Assembly: GCF_004331675.1 (NCBI RefSeq)
Contig: NZ_SJSN01000008.1
Span: 62,001-126,000, forward strand
Source: Pedobacter frigidisoli
GTDB lineage: Bacteria; Bacteroidota; Bacteroidia; Sphingobacteriales; Sphingobacteriaceae
Length of the DNA stretch: 64,000 bases
Reading direction: 5' to 3'
In this document: in pieces, positions 53,664 to 61,174 of the stretch
Layout: the number at the start of each line of letters is the position of its first letter
Position numbering within the stretch: the first letter of the stretch is position 1
Position numbers and translations under genes: made by a program
Notes under the pieces: model-generated
Told to the model about the DNA's origin: nothing
The model's database searches: none
The model's input: the letters and a program-made list of their open reading frames with translations, nothing else

Positions 53664-54395
53664 TTAATTTTTATTTCTTCCTTTTTCGTTTGGATAAAGC
53701 TTTTGAAGTGAATCGCTTTGCCAAAACTGTTTTGTTTTAATATCTAAGCCAGTTAATTTTCCAGTAAATGCAGCACCTGTATCAATGTTCCAAACATTAC
53801 ATCCATTCATCGGAATATCTTCATTGTAATAAAGTGTTGGTGTGTGGCCAATGTATATTTCGTTAAAAAGCAGTAACCTCTTCGGGTACAAGGCAGAATC
53901 TTTCTTAATTCTGGTGTCCATGGTAATCGCCATTTCCCAAAGGGTTCTATCCCAAGAATAATTTGAAGAGTAACGTTCTGTTTCAGGGCCGTGCATGGAA
54001 GAAAACCCTGCATGAATGAATAAGTTATTTTGTTCATCAATGTAGAAATCTTCCATCCGTTTAAAGAAATCTAAATGCTGTTGCTTTGCCGAGGCTTCTA
54101 AATTGTGATAACTCTGTATGGTTTCTTTGCCACCGTGGAGATACCAAACATCATCAATAGTTGCTTTCTTCAGCCAATCGTAACACCAAACATCGTGGTT
54201 TCCCCGAATAAAAACGCATTGATTTTGTTTTTCCAACGTTAAAAGGTAATCTATCGTTTGTGCAGCCTCACTCCAACCATCAACATAATCGCCAAGAAAA
54301 ATTAATTTATCATTTGGCGTTATGTCGGCCCTTTGAAATAACTGGATTAAACCCTTCAAACCGCCGTGAATATCTCCGATAACTATTGTTCTCAT
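53664..54395 (-). CDS. Calcineurin-like metallophosphatase (PPP type)
   Basis: ATG 54395 is chosen: it starts MRTIVIGDIHGG and overlaps the KptA stop by ATGA, a coupling typical of this operon. Upstream in-frame starts lie inside kptA. The 243-residue protein shows metal motifs GDIHG (residues 7-11), GDYVDG and RGNHD, and later His residues in FIHAGFS and IGHTPT. It is a small bacterial PPP/ApaH-like phosphatase. Its substrate is unknown; between kptA and nadV, a nucleotide, NAD-derived or RNA 2'-phosphate ester is plausible. Specific activity is inference. Confidence 0.86.
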   Translation of the reverse strand: MRTIVIGDIHGGLKGLIQLFQRADITPNDKLIFLGDYVDGWSEAAQTIDYLLTLEKQNQCVFIRGNHDVWCYDWLKKATIDDVWYLHGGKETIQSYHNLEASAKQQHLDFFKRMEDFYIDEQNNLFIHAGFSSMHGPETERYSSNYSWDRTLWEMAITMDTRIKKDSALYPKRLLLFNEIYIGHTPTLYYNEDIPMNGCNVWNIDTGAAFTGKLTGLDIKTKQFWQSDSLQKLYPNEKGRNKN

Positions 54396-54982
54396 GATTG
54401 AAATTCTATATAATTTACCGGAACAGCATCCGTAAGCCAAACATTATTATCCGAGAGATAAAATTCGTATCCGTCCTCATACATGTCGCCACTTCTAACG
54501 GTCAATATTATTGGAACGCCCCGCCTACCTCCAACTTTGGTTGCCGTTTCTTTATCAGCACTTAAGTGAACGTGTTGCCTACTCATTTTTTGTATTCCCT
54601 CTGACTTAATATTTGGTAAAAACTTTGCAACCGTTCCGTGGTAGAGATATTCTAATGGCTTTACTTCTTTTAGGTTTAGTTCTACTTGAATGGAGTGGCC
54701 TTGATTTGCTCTAATTTTCGTTTTATCATTATTAAATGAAAATCTCTTCTTATCATTATTCTCCACTACATATTCTAGTGTGCCCAGATTGATATTCTTA
54801 TGGCTTTTGTTGCATTGAGTGATCAGCTTATCAACATCAGTCCAGCCATTTTCGTCTAATTTTATTTGAATGGTCTCTGGAGAATGCCTCAAAACTAAGC
54901 TAAGCAGTTTGCTAATCTCTTTTGCTATTTTCTCGTTCATCGTATTTAATATTATTTCTAGAGCTCTTAAAAAAGCACTCAT
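54392..54982 (-). CDS. kptA: RNA 2'-phosphotransferase (KptA/Tpt1)
   Basis: The frame starts directly after the macrodomain stop (196 residues), but ATG 54940 (MNEKIAKEISKLLSLVLRH) fits the family start better; the choice is open. Conserved blocks: LRHSPETIQIKLDENGW, IRANQGHS, LYHGT, HVHLS and GRRGVPI, with the family's Arg-His-Arg-Arg active-site set apparently complete. The C-terminal EFYLSDNNVWLTDAVP is typical. Tpt1 enzymes transfer an internal RNA 2'-phosphate to NAD+, releasing nicotinamide and ADP-ribose 1'',2''-cyclic phosphate. In bacteria, which lack intron-splicing 2'-phosphates, the natural substrate is unknown. Overlap with the phosphatase start suggests translational coupling. 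Confidence 0.93.
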   Translation of the reverse strand: MSAFLRALEIILNTMNEKIAKEISKLLSLVLRHSPETIQIKLDENGWTDVDKLITQCNKSHKNINLGTLEYVVENNDKKRFSFNNDKTKIRANQGHSIQVELNLKEVKPLEYLYHGTVAKFLPNIKSEGIQKMSRQHVHLSADKETATKVGGRRGVPIILTVRSGDMYEDGYEFYLSDNNVWLTDAVPVNYIEFQS

Positions 54983-55492
54983 TTATTTAATTTTTTGTAG
55001 ATAGAGATTATAATTTTCATCATCAAAACAGACGAAAATTATTTTATCTAATTTTTCAATCTCTCCAAAATTTCTAACTGCTTCTATTGCAATATCTGCC
55101 GCCTCATCTTTTGGGAAATGATAAATACCTGTACTGATATTAGGAAAAGCAATAATTTTTATATTATTCTCCACTGCTAATTTTAAAGTATTTAAATAGC
55201 AATTGGCCAATAAAGGTGCTTTTTCCATACTGTTATTATACCATCTTGGCCCGACTGTATGAATAACAAATTTTGCTGGTAAATTCCCTGCTGTAGTAAT
55301 TACAGCTTCACCAATTTTGCAACTTCCTTGCCTATTTCTGATTTCCTTACATGCTTCCAAAATTGCGTTTCCGCCTTTTCTGTGGATTGCACCATCTACT
55401 CCACCACCACCCAATAAAGAACTATTTGCTGCATTAACAATTGCATCTGCTTGAATTTCTGTAATGTCCCCTTTTATGAGTTCTATTATCAT
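54983..55492 (-). CDS. Macrodomain ADP-ribose hydrolase (O-acetyl-ADP-ribose deacetylase type)
   Basis: A 169-residue single macrodomain of the MacroD/YmdB type. The ADP-ribose pocket is visible as [30 protein letters not shown] and the second loop as [12 protein letters not shown], with the distal Asp and Gly-rich loop intact. It hydrolyses O-acetyl-ADP-ribose or mono-ADP-ribose esters on proteins or nucleic acids. Its start overlaps the NADAR stop by 4 bp (ATGA). A yeast relative (Poa1) acts on ADP-ribose 1''-phosphate, the follow-on product of Tpt1, which fits its place beside kptA. Confidence 0.94.
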   Translation of the reverse strand: MIIELIKGDITEIQADAIVNAANSSLLGGGGVDGAIHRKGGNAILEACKEIRNRQGSCKIGEAVITTAGNLPAKFVIHTVGPRWYNNSMEKAPLLANCYLNTLKLAVENNIKIIAFPNISTGIYHFPKDEAADIAIEAVRNFGEIEKLDKIIFVCFDDENYNLYLQKIK

Positions 55493-56043
55493 AAGCTAAG
55501 TTTTATCTCATTCCTTACTTCCATCAAGGCAAAGCCTAGCAAATTTTCGCCTTTCCAATTCTTAGGAACTTTTGCATTGATATGGTCCTCCGCTAAACCT
55601 ATTCCCCAAATCAAATCTACAGGACTTGCCTCTACCAGAACCTTATTTTTTGTTTGTAGTAAGAACGACTTCAAATCTTCATTTTGAGAAAATTTAAGAA
55701 AATTACCTTGACTTACGATTTCAAATTTATGAGCATCCCATTTTGAGGCATCAAAATTTTTAATTTGTCTCCCTAAATCCTTTACATCTCTAGGCGATTT
55801 TTCGGTTAGTATTTTCTCAAAAACTTCCTCATCGTTAAATAACCTTGCTTTTTGGGCCATCATGTAATGTTCAGCAGTTAAATAGCTTACGCCATTTTCT
55901 ATAAAAGTGGCCTCCCACCATTGGCTCAAGCAAGTTTTAATGATAGAATCATCCTTGCTTTTCTGGTGCCCCAAAAACATCAAGAAATCTAATTCGTTAG
56001 TTTTGCTCTCTTGAATTAACCATTCTATATCGTATTTCATCAT
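55489..56043 (-). CDS. NADAR-domain ADP-ribosyl glycosidase (YbiA-like)
   Basis: A 184-residue NADAR/DUF1768 protein. Family blocks: [62 protein letters not shown] and [12 protein letters not shown], with the conserved Glu/Asp/Trp set of the pocket. NADAR enzymes remove ADP-ribose from guanine bases in DNA (antitoxins of DarT2-type toxins) or act on N-glycosidic ribose intermediates in riboflavin-type pathways. A DarT toxin is not present in the window. It is tightly coupled to the macrodomain gene. Confidence 0.92.
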   Translation of the reverse strand: MMKYDIEWLIQESKTNELDFLMFLGHQKSKDDSIIKTCLSQWWEATFIENGVSYLTAEHYMMAQKARLFNDEEVFEKILTEKSPRDVKDLGRQIKNFDASKWDAHKFEIVSQGNFLKFSQNEDLKSFLLQTKNKVLVEASPVDLIWGIGLAEDHINAKVPKNWKGENLLGFALMEVRNEIKLSL

Positions 56044-56057
56044 TCTTTATATTTAAG

Positions 56058-56538
56058 TTAACGAATTACCCTACTCTTCAAATCAGAAATTACTGCCGAA
56101 GTCAAGTCAGATAGGGTTTGAAATTGTGAAATTCCCTTACGTTTGCAAACAATATCTATATTACCTTTTCTCCAAAAACCAGCCTCACAGCAAACCATTA
56201 ATTTGCCAGAATCGGCAAACAACCCGAGTTCCATCATCGATATTGGAGATTTCGATTCGCCAGACAAGAAAAGTAAAATGATATCTGCCTTTTCCATAGC
56301 ATCCAATTCCCAGTTCACCTTTTCACAAAATTTCTCATTATCAATACTTTGAGTCCAGCTATTCCCAATCTTTTCGCCGTGGATTAAATATATTTAGCCC
56401 GCTTAAAGCCTGTTCTGCCATCAATTCTTCCACAACTTGTTGCTGCCAGTCAATTGAATTTCCCATATCAATCGTACCAGCTAAAAATATAGAAATCCCA
56501 TTCGATGGAATATTTTGTGGAGGAAGTATCGTATTCAT
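56058..56538 (-). pseudogene. Nucleoside 2-deoxyribosyltransferase-like gene with a frameshift
   Basis: From ATG 56538, 4 bp after the prs stop, the product reads MNTILPPQNIPSNGISIFLA then GTIDMGNSIDWQ... NIFNPRRKDW and hits TAG at 56359-56361 after 59 codons. The family sequence resumes in another frame as NSWTQSIDNEKFCEKVNWEL... ADIILLFLSG, SPISMMELGL, FWRKGNIDIVC, to the stop at 56058. A two-base loss in GATTGGGA/ATAGC (near 56362) explains it: restored, the join would read DWDNSWTQ, the family consensus form. The fold (PF15891-type) binds nucleosides or ADP-ribose-like ligands. Either a recent lesion, a sequencing error or frameshifting; conservation of both halves argues against long decay. 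Confidence 0.85.
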
Positions 56539-56542
56539 TTTC

Positions 56543-57379
56543 TTAAGATAAAATGTTCTGTAATTTAATTTGAGTCACACCCGCATGCTCAACCTCCTTA
56601 ATAGAGTCGGTTGTGAAGATTTGCTCGAAGTATTTACTCAATTCATCAAAGCCCTTGCTAAAAATTCCGTGACTAATGGCCAAGAATAATTTGCCAGCAT
56701 TTTTGTTTTTCAGCTCTTCGGCAAGACCGATAAAAGTTCCGCCGCCATCGCAAATATCATCTACAATTAAGCAATCGGCTCCGTTCAAATCATCAGCATA
56801 TACTTTAAAGCCCGAAAGTTTTCCGGTTTTTACATCTCTACTTTTAGAGCATTCTACCACTTCTGCACCGCCTAAAAATTCAGAAACTTTATAAATTTTC
56901 TTCAAAGCGCCGCCATCAGGAGAAATTAATTGTACTTCGTTGCCAATTTTTGCAATAACCTGTTTAATAAATTCGTAGTTAGAAATGGTAATGCAGTTAT
57001 TTAAAAGCGCTGGTGTAACTTCGCTGTGTGGATCGAAAACGGTAACACTTTCAAAGCCCATTGCGTTGATAATATCGGCATAAACCTTAACCGATAAAGG
57101 CTCGCCTGGAATCATTACCCGATCTTGCCTTGCCGCCGGAAAGTATGGAATGAAAAGATTAATCTGCTTTACACCCATCCTTTTTAAGGAATCGACTGTT
57201 ATGCAGATCATGCCTAGATCATTAAAAGAGTTTATTCTTTGCGTAATGGTGAGTGGAACATTTGAATCAAAATTATTTGAAATTTTAATGTGTGGTTCGC
57301 CACCTGCAAACAAGAAAGATTTGTATTCGATTTGGTTATTTTCGCCTAGCGGAGTGAAACCCTGATTTAAATTTAACAT
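56543..57379 (-). CDS. prs: Phage-type ribose-phosphate pyrophosphokinase homologue
   Basis: A 278-residue PRPP-synthetase-fold protein, shorter than the usual 310-320. The catalytic segment PYFPAARQDRVMIPGEPLS (ARQDR residues 83-87), the metal site FDPHS (115-119, where housekeeping enzymes have DLHA) and the PRPP loop VDDICDGGGT (206-215) are present. The flag region differs from housekeeping Prs and recalls phage enzymes found with NadV. Canonically it makes PRPP from ribose-5-phosphate and ATP; the phage relative Adps instead pyrophosphorylates ADP-ribose. It heads the operon and starts 4 bp downstream of the operator 57383-57403 (operator base 57383, start codon base 57379). Confidence 0.88.
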   Translation of the reverse strand: MLNLNQGFTPLGENNQIEYKSFLFAGGEPHIKISNNFDSNVPLTITQRINSFNDLGMICITVDSLKRMGVKQINLFIPYFPAARQDRVMIPGEPLSVKVYADIINAMGFESVTVFDPHSEVTPALLNNCITISNYEFIKQVIAKIGNEVQLISPDGGALKKIYKVSEFLGGAEVVECSKSRDVKTGKLSGFKVYADDLNGADCLIVDDICDGGGTFIGLAEELKNKNAGKLFLAISHGIFSKGFDELSKYFEQIFTTDSIKEVEHAGVTQIKLQNILS

Positions 57380-57382
57380 ATA

Positions 57383-57403
57383 TTTGCGTATTATTTACAC
57401 AAA
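57383..57403. promoter_or_regulatory. NrtR operator overlapping the prs promoter
   Basis: TTTGCGT-N7-ACACAAA. The symmetry extends outward for four more paired bases on each side (57379-57382 with 57404-57407). It covers the TTTG of the -7 element and the expected transcription start, so binding should block prs transcription. Confidence 0.8.
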
Positions 57404-57429
57404 TATAAAAATGATTTTCACAATTCAAA
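57400..57429 (-). promoter_or_regulatory. prs operon promoter
   Basis: On the minus strand TTTG (RC of 57426-57429) is followed after 18 nt by TATATTTG (RC of 57400-57407), a perfect TAnnTTTG box. Transcription would start near 57393 and give a leader of about 14 nt. Confidence 0.7.
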
Positions 57430-57435
57430 AATTAA

Positions 57436-57456
57436 TTTGCGTTTATTTTACGCAAA
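57436..57456. promoter_or_regulatory. Second NrtR operator, overlapping the nrtR stop codon
   Basis: TTTGCGT-N7-ACGCAAA with perfect arms. It includes the last codons and TAA (57448-57450) of nrtR and lies just upstream of the prs -33 element, 53 bp (five helical turns) from the first site. Confidence 0.75.
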
Positions 57457-58140
57457 CCTAATATCAAATTGGAAATTTTCCTTTAAAAGTTGATTGTACT
57501 TAGGTTTATCGAAACTGAAAAGCTTGCCTGGGCGACCGCTAACGCCTATTTTCACCACTTTGTTGGTTTCTTTCACTATTCCAAAACTTAGAATTTTTTT
57601 TCTAAAATTTCTTCTATCAATATCTTGTTCGAGTATGGTACAATACAAATTTTCCAAATCAGAGAACAAAAATTCAGCATCTAAAAGATCAAAGCCGATG
57701 GGTTGATAAGTGAGCTTGCTCTTTAACCTTTGATGAGCCAATTTAACCATATCATCATGATCAAAACCTAACTTTGGGATTTCATTTATCGGAAACCATT
57801 TTGCATCCTTGGCATCTGTATCGGCTTTTAAAACAAAGTTTTTGGGATTTACTAAAGCAAAATATGCTACTGAAATTACCCTGAAACGATCATCGCGATT
57901 AACATTATCGCCAAAAGTACCCAACTGCTCCAAGTAATTCACAGCTATGCCAGCTTCTTCCTTAAGCTCTCGTTCCACTGCGTTAATCAACGGTTCATCA
58001 TTCAAAATAAACCCACCTGGCAAAACCCAGCTGTCAGCGAGTTTACCAAAGCGTTGCTGAATAGCGAGAACGTATAATGTTCCCTTTTCATAGCCAAACA
58101 CGATGGCATCTACAGCAATTTTGATATTTTGATCGATCAT
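57448..58140 (-). CDS. nrtR: NrtR-family Nudix regulator of NAD/ADP-ribose metabolism
   Basis: A 230-residue protein: Nudix domain (about 5-145) and C-terminal winged helix (about 150-228, with LEQDIDRRNFRKKILSFGIV and the GRPGKLFSFD wing). Unlike its paralogue at 10137, the Nudix box is complete (G-x5-E-x7-RELKEEAGI), so it may still hydrolyse ADP-ribose or a related dinucleotide. NrtR proteins repress NAD salvage genes and release DNA on binding ADP-ribose. Three matching operators lie at its own promoter, its stop codon and the prs promoter, supporting autoregulation and control of the downstream operon. Confidence 0.92.
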   Translation of the reverse strand: MIDQNIKIAVDAIVFGYEKGTLYVLAIQQRFGKLADSWVLPGGFILNDEPLINAVERELKEEAGIAVNYLEQLGTFGDNVNRDDRFRVISVAYFALVNPKNFVLKADTDAKDAKWFPINEIPKLGFDHDDMVKLAHQRLKSKLTYQPIGFDLLDAEFLFSDLENLYCTILEQDIDRRNFRKKILSFGIVKETNKVVKIGVSGRPGKLFSFDKPKYNQLLKENFQFDIRFA

Positions 58141-58147
58141 TCTTCTA

Positions 58148-58168
58148 TTTGTGTAAAATCAACACAAA
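58148..58168. promoter_or_regulatory. NrtR operator at the nrtR promoter
   Basis: TTTGTGT-N7-ACACAAA with perfect 7-bp arms, ending 8 bp before the nrtR start codon. On the minus strand its first TTTG is the TTTG of the -7 element, the same geometry as at prs. Confidence 0.8.
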
Positions 58169-58196
58169 GTAAGGAATTTCTTTACCAGCAATCAAA
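58165..58196 (-). promoter_or_regulatory. nrtR promoter
   Basis: On the minus strand TTTG (RC of 58193-58196), a 20-nt spacer, then TTACTTTG (RC of 58165-58172), seven of eight matches to TAnnTTTG. It lies between the kinase gene stop (58216) and nrtR. Confidence 0.6.
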
Positions 58197-58215
58197 ACAA
58201 ATTTTGAGTGGTAAG

Positions 58216-59724
58216 TTATTTGTTTGTCAAGGTGACCAAAATGACTCTTCCACCATCTTCTTTTGATAGTAATAATTTCTTTCCATCAGTTAATTCTACC
58301 ATTGAGCCAATGGGAATTTCTTTTTCTTCGGTTTTATCCACTAACGAGGTGAGTTTTTGATTGACCAAAACCCATTTTCCCTCATGAAATGTGAAATAAC
58401 CTACAGGTATTTTTTGTTCGTCAGTTAATTTTTCATTCCTCACCACATTTCTGTTTACATGCCATTGGAAAAGATATTGGTTATTGTAAACCATTAATCG
58501 ATGGTTTTCTGGTTTCCAAACTCCAGGTTGAAATTGATAATATAGATCTAAAATTGGCAATGTTCCTTTATGACTTGTGCCACAAAACGGGCATTTTGGT
58601 ATTGAAGTGTTATCAAAAACATACCATTTCTGTTCGCAGTAAATATTACTGCACTGCTGCATCAAATCGGTAGTTTTTAGCAAGCCTATCTCCCATTCCT
58701 CTGCAGTTGGCCGTTGCATCGGGTTGTGCAATCCATCTATAAAAGCCTTATCAAACAATGCTTTTAAGTAAGGTCCAGTAATGGTGTAAGGTATTTTATT
58801 TACGTCGGCCCAATAAGTATCCCACTTTGAAATTTGATTCATTTTTGGGCGATTGGCAGCGTTTGTTGGGTGCTCAATAAATAAGGCTTTTTCTCCCATG
58901 CTCAACAAATCGTCTTTTTCGGTATCCAAATCGTGTACTTTTCCGCCTTTTAACGGGTGGCGATGTAATAAGTACATATAAATTAAACAGGCCAAAGCAT
59001 GCAAATCTGTCAATCGATTTGGTAACTTTCTTGCAGGATCGGTTTTGTTTAAATGTTTGGTAGCCAATACTTCTGGAGCGATAAAATCGGCGGTTCCAAT
59101 TACTTCTGCCTGAAATAAACCTGGAACAACCAAACCATCCAAGTCGATCATGCAGGCAGAACCAGTAGATGGATCGATTAAAACATTGTTGTAAGATAAA
59201 TCGGAATGGGAAAGCCCCATTTGGTGCATTTTTTTCACCCCACGTGACAAGTTAACACCGATTTGGAAATAATTTAACCACTTCCCTAATTCAGCTTGAT
59301 CTAAGCTTAATGGAAACTGCCTGTTTCTAAATTTAGCTCCAGCAAACCATTTTCCATTTTTTTCTTCACCTTTAATGAGATCGCTTGATGAATATCCTTT
59401 TGAAAAGAAAAATTTTGAATTATAGATAGGAACGATGATCCCAATCTTATCCTTAGTTTCGATAATATCGGTGGGCCAACGATAAATTTCATCCAAATAG
59501 TATTGCCCTGCTTCTTTGGTTTGAATTTGGTTGAGGTATTTTGTTACGATCTTTGTTAAACGTTCCTTTTGATTGAAGTCTTGTTTCTCTTTAAAAATAG
59601 CTACAACGTATTTCCTATCCGGACTAAAATACACATTCTTGGCAGTGCCACTTTTAGGATCGCCATTTTCTATATATTGGTAAGAGTTACCCGTTAATGC
59701 TGATTTTACTGTAATTATAGACAT
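58216..59724 (-). CDS. Atypical Ser/Thr protein kinase with zinc ribbon (TerY-P kinase)
   Basis: A 502-residue protein. The kinase domain spans about residues 25-355, with a VVAIFKEK Lys region, the catalytic loop GLSHSDLSYNNVLI (HSD in place of HRD), the metal motif IDLDG in place of DFG, and APE in DFIAPEV. A Cys4 zinc ribbon follows near residues 362-388 (CSNIYC and CPFCG), then a beta-rich C-terminal domain. It groups with the PP2C and vWA genes directly upstream (10 bp apart), the triad described as TerY-P. It would phosphorylate a partner, possibly the vWA proteins. Substrates are unknown. Confidence 0.88.
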   Translation of the reverse strand: MSIITVKSALTGNSYQYIENGDPKSGTAKNVYFSPDRKYVVAIFKEKQDFNQKERLTKIVTKYLNQIQTKEAGQYYLDEIYRWPTDIIETKDKIGIIVPIYNSKFFFSKGYSSSDLIKGEEKNGKWFAGAKFRNRQFPLSLDQAELGKWLNYFQIGVNLSRGVKKMHQMGLSHSDLSYNNVLIDPSTGSACMIDLDGLVVPGLFQAEVIGTADFIAPEVLATKHLNKTDPARKLPNRLTDLHALACLIYMYLLHRHPLKGGKVHDLDTEKDDLLSMGEKALFIEHPTNAANRPKMNQISKWDTYWADVNKIPYTITGPYLKALFDKAFIDGLHNPMQRPTAEEWEIGLLKTTDLMQQCSNIYCEQKWYVFDNTSIPKCPFCGTSHKGTLPILDLYYQFQPGVWKPENHRLMVYNNQYLFQWHVNRNVVRNEKLTDEQKIPVGYFTFHEGKWVLVNQKLTSLVDKTEEKEIPIGSMVELTDGKKLLLSKEDGGRVILVTLTNK

Positions 59725-59733
59725 AGTTTCGTT

Positions 59734-61164
59734 CTAAAAAATTATAGCTAAAGTTCTATCATCGTGGTTTCCAGAACTCCAAAAATCCATCCAAGTAGAT
59801 AATTGATTGGCAATTTCGTCGTTTGATGAATCTATCGAAACTGCAACCTTATCTTCATTGTTTCCTTGTAAATCTTCCACAAAATCTTTCCATTTTTCGA
59901 GTTTTTCCAAATTTGCTTCCACCACGAATTTTGCATCGTAAATTCCATCAGTCATGAGCATGAGGTAAGAAAAATCTTCAATTAATGTGAATCCAAGACG
60001 AGTAGAAAACTTATCACTACTAAAAATTTCGGGCATGGTGATGAATCTTGTTCCGCCGCCAAACTCGCCAACATCAAGCCAATTCATCAGCTTAATATTG
60101 GTTAAATCTTTGTTTAGCAAACCTATTGGACAATCGCCCACACCGAAAGTTAAAATAGCATAACCAAAATCGTACTTTTTAAATAGGGCAAAAATTAGTG
60201 TGCTGTGAAAATCTTTTAATGATGATTCTGCCTTTGTTGCAAATTCCTCAATTTTATGGTGTGCATAAAATGCCGCTTTAGAAAGGTTGTAGTAAACAAA
60301 ATGGCTGATCTTTTTTTGAGTATCTACTCCTTTTTTATGGTGATGATCTAAGAGCAATTCATCAAAGGCTATTAAGTTTTCATCATTAAAATTTTCAGCA
60401 AAATACTCGATTACCGCATCGCAAGCAATTTTAGATCCTTGTCTGGCCAGCTTTGCACTTCCTGCACCATCCGCAACGCAAACTACGCTCCAACCGTTAT
60501 CCTTATAGTGTTTAAAGCCGAAATCATCATCCCTAAAAGACCCAACATTGGCATGGCTTCTTCCTCGTTTGGAAGCAACTACAATATTTTTATCGCCAAT
60601 CGGCTGAAAATCTGAAACATTATCTGCTTTCCAAAAATTTTTAGCTTTCCAATCCTCATCTCTCCCTTCATCACTGGCTATGTTTTTCCATAAAGATTTA
60701 GGGTTGGCGTTAATGACAAGTGAAAGCCATTTTTCATGTGGCTCGGTATTTTCCTCTTCTCCTAAAACACTAAATTTCATTTTAACCTTAAAATCGCCAC
60801 TATGACTTGGATTTCCCTCGATTATCTTCAATTCAGAGTTGAAATTTAATCCGTATTGCGCTAAATTTTCAAACTCAATACCAGAAATATCTTGCAAATC
60901 CGGCTGATTAAAATCCAAAATTGCTTGATAAGGTTTTCCCACGGTAGCATTCGGAATAATAATTTGCTTGGCTAAAATATCCTCTATCTTATTTTTCAAA
61001 AGCCATTTATCCATCATAATTTTCTGCTTTTCCTTAATCTGTTTAACGGCCTCAATATTAAATTCCTCATTAACATATTCCTCAAAAAGTTTTTCCCTAA
61101 TCGATAATACGTTAATATTATTTTCATGAAGCAGGCTTTCTATATATTGCTTGGTTTCGAACAT
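59734..61164 (-). CDS. PP2C-type Ser/Thr phosphatase with N-terminal Ig-like module (TerY-P phosphatase)
   Basis: A 476-residue protein. Residues 1-65 are helical; 70-150 look like an Ig/He_PIG-type module (TVGKPYQAILDF...GDFKVKMKF); residues about 165-476 form the PP2C domain, with VCVADGAGSAKLARQG, LMTDGIYD and the closing GNHDDRTLAIIF that supply metal-binding Asp residues. It should remove phosphate added by the neighbouring kinase. It lies 10 bp downstream of the TerY gene and 9 bp upstream of the kinase gene. The N-terminal extension is not typical of PP2C. Confidence 0.87.
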   Translation of the reverse strand: MFETKQYIESLLHENNINVLSIREKLFEEYVNEEFNIEAVKQIKEKQKIMMDKWLLKNKIEDILAKQIIIPNATVGKPYQAILDFNQPDLQDISGIEFENLAQYGLNFNSELKIIEGNPSHSGDFKVKMKFSVLGEEENTEPHEKWLSLVINANPKSLWKNIASDEGRDEDWKAKNFWKADNVSDFQPIGDKNIVVASKRGRSHANVGSFRDDDFGFKHYKDNGWSVVCVADGAGSAKLARQGSKIACDAVIEYFAENFNDENLIAFDELLLDHHHKKGVDTQKKISHFVYYNLSKAAFYAHHKIEEFATKAESSLKDFHSTLIFALFKKYDFGYAILTFGVGDCPIGLLNKDLTNIKLMNWLDVGEFGGGTRFITMPEIFSSDKFSTRLGFTLIEDFSYLMLMTDGIYDAKFVVEANLEKLEKWKDFVEDLQGNNEDKVAVSIDSSNDEIANQLSTWMDFWSSGNHDDRTLAIIF

Positions 61165-61174
61165 GCTGATAACC

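Noticed and set aside
54940..54982. N-terminal 14-residue extension of KptA
   Set aside because: Not discarded outright, but the family start matches ATG 54940 better; the longer start was kept only because it abuts the macrodomain stop.
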